Below, in pieces: positions 37,891-45,604 of a stretch of DNA of 64,000 bases. Every line of letters starts with the position of its first letter. The first letter of the stretch is position 1. The position numbers and the translations under genes were made by a program. The notes below the pieces were generated by a model. The model saw only the letters and a program-made list of their open reading frames with translations. It was not told the origin of the DNA and did no database searches. Location: NCBI RefSeq assembly GCF_900104625.1, contig NZ_FNVZ01000005.1, positions 248,001 to 312,000 on the forward strand. Direction: 5' to 3'. Source of the stretch: Leptotrichia massiliensis. GTDB lineage: Bacteria > Fusobacteriota > Fusobacteriia > Fusobacteriales > Leptotrichiaceae.

Positions 37891-39084
37891 ATGTATAATG
37901 AATATCTTAATGAAAACTCAGATATAGCAGTAACTTATCAACAAATTAAAGATAGACTCGAAAATATAAAAAAAATGCAAGACTTATTTTATAAAATAAG
38001 TCCGTTAAATTTAGGAACAATAGTAGAAACAAAAATTAATAAAGAAATTTTAAAAACATATGTTTGTGATGGTGCATTATTAAAATGTAAAAATTTAATT
38101 AGTAAGGATTTGTTTTTAAAATTAAAAGTTATTGATAGAAAAACTCAAATTTTAGGAAAACCAATAGCAACAGAATATGATAATAATAGTTATAATTTTA
38201 TTATTTGTGATAAAAATGGAATAGAACAAGAGGGTTATTGTTTAATTAGTTGTAGTTTATGCAATGTAAAAAATGGAAAATGGGGAAATGTTTTTAATAA
38301 TATTTTAAAAAGTGGAAAAAAAACATTATCAAATGAAAGTAAACTTTTTTGTGGAATAGATCCTAATAAGCCTATTGATATTATTTTTAATGGACAAAAC
38401 ATTACAGAAAAAACAGCAAAACAAAATATAGCAATTATGAAAAGTATTTGGTCCCAACAATTGCAGGATGGTATAAAAGAAACTTATGAATCTGTTGGAA
38501 AATTTGCTGCTTCAAAAAAGATGATAAAAGCTCCTCATGTAGGGTTTTTAGGAATAATAGGAATTGGAACTTCTTCAGTTGAAATTATTAATGGAATTGA
38601 ATCATCGTTATCAGCAGGGATTTCAATGTATAAAGGAAAAAACATTAGTGTTGGAAAAGAAATTCTGAGTAGTGTAGGATATAGCTCTGAAGGAATTGAA
38701 ACAATTTTTGGAATTTCTAGCAAAGTTTATGAAGTTTCTAGTTTTATTAACACACCTTTAACAATTTTTAACAATAATTATTTAAAAATTAAAGAAAATC
38801 CAATGTCAAATAAGTCTAGAAGAGAGAGGAGAGGGAATGCAAATCGTAAAGAAAAGAATTGGCAAAAAAAAGCTACAAAAAAAGAATTAGAAAAAAGTGA
38901 AAATAATAAAATAAAAAAAGGATTTTTTAAAGATATTAATAAGGAGTATACACAAATAAAATCAAAAGATAAAGAAATACGTAAGATATTGTATGAAGAA
39001 TTAGGAGAAAGCATTGAAGAAAAGTACGAACAAAGCGTTAAATATTTAAATAATGACATTTCTATAATAGAAATAGTAAAATAA
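37891..39084 (+). CDS. PAAR-like effector carrier, non-Hint
   Basis: The 397-aa product has a Cys-rich PAAR-like module (~55-165: VCDGALLKCKN, GYCLISCSLCN, KLFCGIDPN, IIFNGQ), parallel to that at 5103. A Gly/Ile/Ser-rich hydrophobic region (~225-275; FLGIIGIGTSSVEIINGIES) follows, then a very basic, Lys/Arg-rich C-terminus (~300-385). No Hint domain is present. It is followed by a Sel1-repeat gene and a family X gene, the same order as at 5103-8861. The effector activity cannot be read from the sequence; a membrane-active function is possible given the hydrophobic part. Confidence 0.65.
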   Translation: MYNEYLNENSDIAVTYQQIKDRLENIKKMQDLFYKISPLNLGTIVETKINKEILKTYVCDGALLKCKNLISKDLFLKLKVIDRKTQILGKPIATEYDNNSYNFIICDKNGIEQEGYCLISCSLCNVKNGKWGNVFNNILKSGKKTLSNESKLFCGIDPNKPIDIIFNGQNITEKTAKQNIAIMKSIWSQQLQDGIKETYESVGKFAASKKMIKAPHVGFLGIIGIGTSSVEIINGIESSLSAGISMYKGKNISVGKEILSSVGYSSEGIETIFGISSKVYEVSSFINTPLTIFNNNYLKIKENPMSNKSRRERRGNANRKEKNWQKKATKKELEKSENNKIKKGFFKDINKEYTQIKSKDKEIRKILYEELGESIEEKYEQSVKYLNNDISIIEIVK

Positions 39085-39101
39085 GAGGAAAGGAAATTTT
39101 G

Positions 39102-40286
39102 ATGAAAATTTATAATAAAATAATAGTATTTGGAATAGGGATATTAACAATTTTATTTTTATTTCAGTATATTTTATTTAAAGGAGGTTTTATGAATAGA
39201 GAAAAATATGAACAAATACTGAAAAAAGCAAATGAAATGAGTGAAAAAAAAAATTATGAAAAAGCTGAAAACTTATTAAAAAAATCAATAAAATATGATA
39301 TAGAAGGATATTATCAACTTGGAATATTTTATTTTTCAGAATTAAATGATGAAAAAAGAGCAATAAAATTTTTTGAATTAGGCTATAAAAAAGGTTATAT
39401 ACTGTCAACTTTACCATTAGGAGATATTTATAGAGAAAAAGGAAATGTGGAAAAAGCGAAAGAATGGTACCAAAAAGGTGTTGAAGAAAATGAAAATTCC
39501 TGCAATATACAATTGGCTAAAATATACATGTCTGAAAAAAATTTTAATGAAGCTGAAAAAATATTATTAGAAGTTGAAAATATTGAAAAAAATGGTGAAG
39601 CAATTTATAATTTATTTATAATTTCATATTTAAAAAATGATAAAAAAAATATGGATAAATGGGAAAATAAACTTTTTAATGAAACTCTGGTTGAAGATAT
39701 AAATGAAGATATGATAAATAATATTAAATATATTAAAGGTTCTGATAAAGATAAAAAATTTTTTAACCAAATTAATGATGCAAATAATTTTGCTTTTCTT
39801 GGAAACTATAATATTGCAGAAAATAAATTAAAAGATGCAATAAAAATTAATGAAAAAGATGGTTATTATGAATTAGGGAAATTATACTATTATATTCTAA
39901 AAAAAGATTTAGCAAAAAAAATATTAGAAAAATCATACGAGTTAGGTAATTTTCAATCATTATCAATAATTGGAAGAATAGAAGAAGATAATGAAAAGAT
40001 TGAAAAAGCAAAAGAAATTTATAAAATAGGAGTTGAAAAAGAAGATAGAGAATCAATTTTTAACTTGGGTGCCATATATGAAGAAGAAGATAACGATATA
40101 GAAAATGCAATAATAATTTATAACAAAGGGATGGTATTGAAAGATGCTAGATCAATTTACAACTTAGTTCATATTTATGAAAAATTGGGAGAAGAAGAAG
40201 AAGTAAAAAAATTAAAGAATAAAATATTATTTGAAAAAGGGTTAATTTATTTGGAATATGATATGATAAATTATGCCAAAAAATAA
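39102..40286 (+). CDS. Membrane-anchored Sel1/TPR-repeat protein, candidate immunity
   Basis: AAAGG precedes ATG 39102; a TTG at 39099 is also in frame. The 394-aa protein has an N-terminal signal-anchor (~8-27) without a lipobox Cys, then two blocks of Sel1/TPR repeats (~35-165 and ~220-385: YYQLGIFYFSELNDEKRAIK; ESIFNLGAIYEEEDNDIENA). The repeats should lie outside the inner membrane. It follows the PAAR-like carrier by 17 nt, as the lipoprotein at 6424 does after its carrier. An immunity role is inferred from order and localisation. Confidence 0.7.
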   Translation: MKIYNKIIVFGIGILTILFLFQYILFKGGFMNREKYEQILKKANEMSEKKNYEKAENLLKKSIKYDIEGYYQLGIFYFSELNDEKRAIKFFELGYKKGYILSTLPLGDIYREKGNVEKAKEWYQKGVEENENSCNIQLAKIYMSEKNFNEAEKILLEVENIEKNGEAIYNLFIISYLKNDKKNMDKWENKLFNETLVEDINEDMINNIKYIKGSDKDKKFFNQINDANNFAFLGNYNIAENKLKDAIKINEKDGYYELGKLYYYILKKDLAKKILEKSYELGNFQSLSIIGRIEEDNEKIEKAKEIYKIGVEKEDRESIFNLGAIYEEEDNDIENAIIIYNKGMVLKDARSIYNLVHIYEKLGEEEEVKKLKNKILFEKGLIYLEYDMINYAKK

Positions 40287-40318
40287 ATTTTTACATTATA
40301 TAGTATGGAAGTGAAATA

Positions 40319-41626
40319 ATGAAAAAAATAGAAGTAATCAAAAGAGTTAAATGTTTAGTTCCAAATATCTATAAAATAAATGGAGAATTGCAAAATATAA
40401 AAGCAAAAGGAAAAATTAAAATTCAGGAAGTTGATCAAAATATTATTGGTATAAAGTTTATAAAATCCAAAAATATTAATGACAAATTTTCAAAGTTAGA
40501 GTTACAAGTATTTAAAGAATTAGAGGAAGATAATAATATTTATATTATTGATTTTAATAAATGGAATAATCCTCAAATTTTAAATAAGGAGTTAATTATT
40601 GAAAATATAGATAAAAATCTGTTTAAATATTTTAAAAATAGAAATGAATATGCCACTCAAATCCATTTAACAATTTTTAATTATAAGAATTTGATTAATT
40701 CTGAAGATTTTGAAAGTTTACTATTTACTGAAACTCCATTATCATTTTTATTTTTAGATATTTATGATAAACAAATTAACGATAAAAATGAGTTTGAGGT
40801 GGAATATATTATTCAGTCAATACCTATAGATGAAAAAATACCTGTTAAGTTGATATTCAAGCTGGATGAAAATGAAAAGGATAATATAAAATTAGATTTC
40901 AGGATGGATTATTATGATAACAGGATGAGTAGAAATGTGCTTGTTTCAAAAGTGCGAGATTTGTTAAAAAAGGAAATGTTTGAAAAGATGGATTTTGAGT
41001 TGGATTTGACAGGATATTACATTTTGGATAAGGAAAATTTTAAGATAAAGGAAATAAAGGCGGAACAGAGAATTAAGATAGATGACAAATTATACGAAAG
41101 AGAATTTTTTATAAAAGAAGAACCTGAGAATGTAGAAGCAGAGGAAAAATCAGATGAAGCTGAAAAAGACGAAATTCCTCAAATTGAAAATTCAAAAGTT
41201 GAAAATCTAAATGAAAAAGAATTGATAGAAATAGAAAAAACTGTATTCAAGAAACCTAAAAAGCCAATAGAAGCAACCTACGACAGTATTCGCAACTGGC
41301 TACTTCCACTTTTAAGAAAAGATGACAAAATAATATTTCCAAAAGAAGAGTTTTTAGAAAGAGTGAAACTTTTTGATGAGGCTGAAAAATTGAGAACTTT
41401 TAATGTGATAAAGTCGGCTGTTGAACACGACAATTATTGTGTGAAATTTGAGAAGGGCAAGACAATAAGGGGATATGAAGTTATAAAGTCTTTTGGGGAA
41501 ATGCTGGGAATTGCTGTTGAAGAGGAAGTTGTGGAAAATGTGGAGGAAACAGAAGAAGAAAAGAAACTTACACCACAGCAGTTAAGAAAAAAATATTTTC
41601 TTAAAAGAATGAAAGGCTCTGAATAA
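40319..41626 (+). CDS. Family X protein with conserved C-terminal tail, copy 2
   Basis: The 435-aa cytoplasmic protein has three parts: a beta-rich N-terminal region (~1-270) with YYDNRMSRNVLVSKVRDLL and LDLTGYYILDKENFKI; a Glu/Lys-rich linker; and a helical domain (~319-400: YDSIRNWLLPLLRKDDKIIF, KLFDEAEKLRTFNVIKSAVE). It ends with LTPQQLRKKYFLKRMK. The DNA is nearly identical to the 44121 gene from ~40,730 to the end, so duplication is recent. It follows a Sel1-repeat gene. I do not recognise a named family. A docking or adaptor role for the tail is speculative. Confidence 0.65.
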   Translation: MKKIEVIKRVKCLVPNIYKINGELQNIKAKGKIKIQEVDQNIIGIKFIKSKNINDKFSKLELQVFKELEEDNNIYIIDFNKWNNPQILNKELIIENIDKNLFKYFKNRNEYATQIHLTIFNYKNLINSEDFESLLFTETPLSFLFLDIYDKQINDKNEFEVEYIIQSIPIDEKIPVKLIFKLDENEKDNIKLDFRMDYYDNRMSRNVLVSKVRDLLKKEMFEKMDFELDLTGYYILDKENFKIKEIKAEQRIKIDDKLYEREFFIKEEPENVEAEEKSDEAEKDEIPQIENSKVENLNEKELIEIEKTVFKKPKKPIEATYDSIRNWLLPLLRKDDKIIFPKEEFLERVKLFDEAEKLRTFNVIKSAVEHDNYCVKFEKGKTIRGYEVIKSFGEMLGIAVEEEVVENVEETEEEKKLTPQQLRKKYFLKRMKGSE

Positions 41627-41645
41627 TAATAAAAGGAGATCAACT

Positions 41646-42830
41646 ATGATTATGAATAGAAAATATGTAAGTTTTTGTGTTACTTTTTTTATTATAATAT
41701 TATTATGTCTATATCTTTATATAATGGTACTAGAAAAAAAAGAAAATGACAATAAAAAATTTGAAGAACTAATTGAAAAAGCTAATGAACATATAGAAGC
41801 AGAAGATTATAAAAATGCAGAAAAAATTGCAAAAGAAAGTTTAAAATATAATAAAGTTAAAGGTTACTACTATTTAGGAGCATTGTATGCAAATTATTTT
41901 AATGATAAGGAAAAAGCAAAAGAAGCATACATGGCGGCATATAAGAAAAAAAATTTTGAAGCGGCTTCCATGATAGGATTTATAGAAGAAGAAAAAGGAA
42001 ACTTTAAAGAAGCAGAGAAATGGTATAAAGAAGGAATAAAAAGTAATTTTGAGTATTCTTTTTATCTTATAGGAAATTTTTATTACAATCAGAATGATAT
42101 GAAAAACGCAAAAAAATATTTAGAAAAATCTGCGGAACGAAAAAGCGGGGAGGTAATTTATCTTCTTGCAAAAATTTATTATAAAGAAAAAAATAGGGAA
42201 GGAATAAAAAAATACCAAAAACAATTGTTAGAAGAAGTTCAATTAAAAGATGTTTCAAATGAAATGAAAAAAAATATTGAATATATGCTTGGTAATAAAA
42301 ATGACAATAAATACTTTGATTTGGTGGAAAAAGCTAATGAGTATATTGATAAAGAAGAATACAAAAAAGCAGAAGAAATTTTGTTGGAAGCATCAAAATT
42401 AAACAAAGAAGGCTATTATCAAATTGCAGAAATGTATAGACATATTTCAATAGAAGAAGCAATGAAAAAATATGAACTTGCCTATGAAAAAGGTGTAGCA
42501 AAAGCAGCAAGTAATATAGGATCATATTATTATATAAACAAAGATACAGAAAAAGCTAAAATATGGATACAGAAAGCAATTGATGGAGGAGATGTTAATT
42601 CAAATTTTCATATGGGCGAATTATACGATAATGCAAGAGATTTAAAAAAAGCATATGAATATTATTCAAAAGCGGCAAATAATAAGAATGCAGTTGCGAT
42701 GTTTTCCGCAGGTGAAATTGCTTTTGAGTTAGGAGAAGAAAAACTAGGAAAATATTGGTATAATAGGATACTTACAGAACCAGGAATAGAAAATTTAACA
42801 TCTCAAATCTTAAAAAATATAAATAGATAA
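41646..42830 (+). CDS. Membrane-anchored Sel1/TPR-repeat protein
   Basis: The 394-aa protein has a signal-anchor helix (~8-27) and then about ten Sel1/TPR repeats in two blocks (AAYKKKNFEAASMIGFIEEE; ENIGSYYYI-type). It is strongly similar to the next gene product, including KAIDGGDVNSNFHMGELYDNA. AAAAGGAG precedes ATG 41646 (ATG 41652 also possible). The pair arose by tandem duplication. It sits 19 nt after a family X gene. A role as orphan or additional immunity is plausible because no carrier gene lies directly upstream. Confidence 0.7.
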   Translation: MIMNRKYVSFCVTFFIIILLCLYLYIMVLEKKENDNKKFEELIEKANEHIEAEDYKNAEKIAKESLKYNKVKGYYYLGALYANYFNDKEKAKEAYMAAYKKKNFEAASMIGFIEEEKGNFKEAEKWYKEGIKSNFEYSFYLIGNFYYNQNDMKNAKKYLEKSAERKSGEVIYLLAKIYYKEKNREGIKKYQKQLLEEVQLKDVSNEMKKNIEYMLGNKNDNKYFDLVEKANEYIDKEEYKKAEEILLEASKLNKEGYYQIAEMYRHISIEEAMKKYELAYEKGVAKAASNIGSYYYINKDTEKAKIWIQKAIDGGDVNSNFHMGELYDNARDLKKAYEYYSKAANNKNAVAMFSAGEIAFELGEEKLGKYWYNRILTEPGIENLTSQILKNINR

Positions 42831-42919
42831 GAAAACCAGAATTTCTTAAAATAGCTGAAATAAATTTGAAAAAAAACTTGAAATATATTGAAAAATTAAA
42901 TATTTAGGAGTTACTAATT

Positions 42920-44098
42920 ATGAGGAATAAAAAATATATAATTGCTGTATCAGGAATATTATTAATACTAGTGTTAATAGCATTAATTTATTTTAAAAAT
43001 AAAGACTCTAATTATACAAATAATGAAATGTTTGACGAATTACTTTTAATCTCTGAAAAATATAAAACAGAAGGAGATTATGCACAAGCAGAAAAAACAT
43101 TGGAAGAGAGTTTGAAATATAGTAAAACAGGATACTATTATTTAGGTATGTTGTATAGTGATATGGATGAAAAAAAGAAAGCACGAAAATCATACGAACA
43201 AGCATATAAGTACAAGGTGTTTGAGGCTGCAACTCTTATAGGAGAAATGGAAGAAAAATCGGGTAATTTTAAAGAGGCGGAAAAATGGTACAAACGAGCT
43301 ATAAAGAATAATAAAGGTTTATCTGTATTTGCGTTAGCGATGTTTTATTATAATAGAAACGATAAGGAAAAATATAAAATATATTTAAGACAGGCTGCTA
43401 ATAAAAAAGAAGGCCAAGCAATTTATTTGCTTGCGAAAGTGTATTATAAAGAAAAAAATTGGGAAGAACTAAAAAGATGTCAAAAACAAATACTGGAAGA
43501 AACAGAAATTTATCATGTTGAGTATTATATGAAAAAAAATATTGAATACATGCTTGGGACTGAAAAAGAAAAGCAATATTTTAATTTAATAGAGGAGGCA
43601 AACAGATTTATTGAAAAAAAGGATTATGAAAAGGCTGAAAAAATATTTTTAGAAGCAGCAAAACTTAATAATGAAGGTTATTATGAAATAGCAAAAATGT
43701 ATGCAGGTATATCAAATGAAAAAGCTGTTGAAAAATATAAAATTGCTTATGAAAAAGGAATTGTAAGAGCAGCAGGAGATATTGGCTCATATTACTATGA
43801 TAAAAAAAGAGATGTGGAAACAGCTAAAAAATGGATTCAAATGGCAATTGATGGGGGAGATGTTGATTCTAATTTTTATTTGGGTGAGATCTATGAAGAT
43901 GCAGGAGATTTAAGACAGGCATTAAAATATTACTCTATTCCTGCTAATAATAAAAAAGCAATAGCAATGTCGATAGCAAGAAGTTTAGCTTCTGAATTAG
44001 GCGATAAAAAATTAGCTGACTACTGGTATAATAAAATATTTTCTGAGCCAGGTATAGAACAATTGAGTGAACAATTAGTTATAGAACTGGGGAAATAA
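42920..44098 (+). CDS. Membrane-anchored Sel1/TPR-repeat protein, tandem paralog
   Basis: The 392-aa protein has an N-terminal membrane helix (~5-24) and the same two-block Sel1/TPR layout as the preceding gene (AIDGGDVDSNFYLGEIYEDA; EKYKIAYEKGIVRAAGDIGS). The 88-bp gap before it contains a short broken repeat-like frame (KPEFLKIAEINL), probably a scrap of another copy. AGGAG precedes the ATG. It is followed at 22 nt by a family X gene, repeating the Sel1-then-family X order seen at 6.4 and 39.1 kb. Confidence 0.7.
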   Translation: MRNKKYIIAVSGILLILVLIALIYFKNKDSNYTNNEMFDELLLISEKYKTEGDYAQAEKTLEESLKYSKTGYYYLGMLYSDMDEKKKARKSYEQAYKYKVFEAATLIGEMEEKSGNFKEAEKWYKRAIKNNKGLSVFALAMFYYNRNDKEKYKIYLRQAANKKEGQAIYLLAKVYYKEKNWEELKRCQKQILEETEIYHVEYYMKKNIEYMLGTEKEKQYFNLIEEANRFIEKKDYEKAEKIFLEAAKLNNEGYYEIAKMYAGISNEKAVEKYKIAYEKGIVRAAGDIGSYYYDKKRDVETAKKWIQMAIDGGDVDSNFYLGEIYEDAGDLRQALKYYSIPANNKKAIAMSIARSLASELGDKKLADYWYNKIFSEPGIEQLSEQLVIELGK

Positions 44099-44120
44099 AA
44101 GTATAATTGGAGAAGTGCTT

Positions 44121-45449
44121 ATGAAGTTAGAAAAAATAGAAAAATGTAAACTTAAAATATTGTTAACATATAAATTATGTAAAAATTCAATAAAAAAAGA
44201 AAGTATTTTAAAAAGTCAAAAAATAAATATTCAAAATATTACTGATGAAATAATAGGGATAGAATTTTTTAAAAATGATGAAAACTATAACACAAATTTT
44301 GAATTACAAATTTTAAAAGAAATAAAAGAAGATAACGATGTTTTTATAATTGATTTTTCTGATAAAAATAATCCTCAAATTTTAAATAAGGAGTTAATTG
44401 TTGAAAATATAGATAAAAATTTATTTAAATATTTTAAGGATAGGAACGAATTTGCCAGCAGGATTCACCTTACAATTTTTAATTATAAAAAATTAATTAA
44501 TTCAGATTATTTTGGAAGGCTATTATTTACAGAAACTCCGCTTTCATTCTTATTTTTAGATATTTATGATAAACAAATTAACGATGAGAATGAATTTGAG
44601 GTGGAATATATTATTCAGTCAATACCTATAGATGAAAAAATACCTGTTAAACTGATATTTAAGCTGGATGAAGAAGAAAAGGATGTTATAAAATTGAATT
44701 TCAGGATGGATTATTATGATAACAGGATGAGCAGAAATGTGATTGTTTCAAAGGTACGGGAGTTGTTAAAAAAAGAAATGTTTGAAAAGATGGACTTTGA
44801 ACTGGATTTATCAGGATATTACATTTTGGATAAGGAAAATTTTAAGATAAAGGAAATAAAGGCGGAACAGAGAATTAAAATAGATGACAAATTATACGAC
44901 AGAGAATTTTTTATAAAAGAAGAAACTGAGAATATAGAATCAGAAGAAAAATTAGATGAAGCTAAAGAAATTATTGAAAAAGATGAAATGCTTCAAATTG
45001 AAATTCCAAAAGTTGAAAATCTAAATGAAAAAGAATTGGTGGAAACAAAAAAAACTGTATTAAAAAAGCCTAAAAAAACAATAGAACAAACCTATGACAG
45101 CATCCGTGACTGGCTACTTCCTCTTTTAAGAAAAGATGATAAAATAATATTTCCAAAAGAAGAATTTTTAGAAAGAATAAAACTTTTCGATGAGGCTGAA
45201 AAATTGAGAACATTTAATGTGATAAAGTCGGCTGTTGAACACGACAATTATTGTGTGAAATTTGAAGAAGATAATACAATCAGAGGATATGAGATTATAA
45301 AGGCTTTTGAAGAAATGCTGGGAATTGAAGTTGAAGATGAGGTTGTGAAAAAGATTGAGGAAAAAGAAGTAGAAGAAGAAAAGAAACTTATACCACAGCA
45401 GTTAAGAAAGAAATATTTTCTCAAAAGAATGAAAGGAGAAGATAAATAG
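44121..45449 (+). CDS. Family X protein with conserved C-terminal tail, copy 3
   Basis: GGAG (44108-44111) is 9 nt from ATG 44121 and 3 nt from the in-frame GTG 44115, so I use ATG. The 442-aa protein matches the 40319 product closely from residue ~75 on and diverges before that, so the N-terminus is the variable part. It has the same helical domain and ends with LIPQQLRKKYFLKRMK. The gene is followed by a 155-bp gap (45450-45604), with no clear terminator, before the Hsp70-like gene. Confidence 0.65.
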   Translation: MKLEKIEKCKLKILLTYKLCKNSIKKESILKSQKINIQNITDEIIGIEFFKNDENYNTNFELQILKEIKEDNDVFIIDFSDKNNPQILNKELIVENIDKNLFKYFKDRNEFASRIHLTIFNYKKLINSDYFGRLLFTETPLSFLFLDIYDKQINDENEFEVEYIIQSIPIDEKIPVKLIFKLDEEEKDVIKLNFRMDYYDNRMSRNVIVSKVRELLKKEMFEKMDFELDLSGYYILDKENFKIKEIKAEQRIKIDDKLYDREFFIKEETENIESEEKLDEAKEIIEKDEMLQIEIPKVENLNEKELVETKKTVLKKPKKTIEQTYDSIRDWLLPLLRKDDKIIFPKEEFLERIKLFDEAEKLRTFNVIKSAVEHDNYCVKFEEDNTIRGYEIIKAFEEMLGIEVEDEVVKKIEEKEVEEEKKLIPQQLRKKYFLKRMKGEDK

Positions 45450-45604
45450 AAATAAGAAAATTAAGGATTTAAAAAAAAGAGGTTTTTAAAGGTTTTTGAA
45501 GAAATTTTTGATATATAGTTTTAATTTAAAATTAAGGGGTTGAGGATAGAATGAGGAAAATTTTGTTATAAAAACTGAATTGATGAGGAAAGGAAAAAAT
45601 AAAA

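Noticed and set aside
42831-42919. Short frame (KPEFLKIAEINL) as a separate small gene
   Set aside because: It has no start codon or ribosome-binding site and resembles a scrap of the flanking repeat genes.
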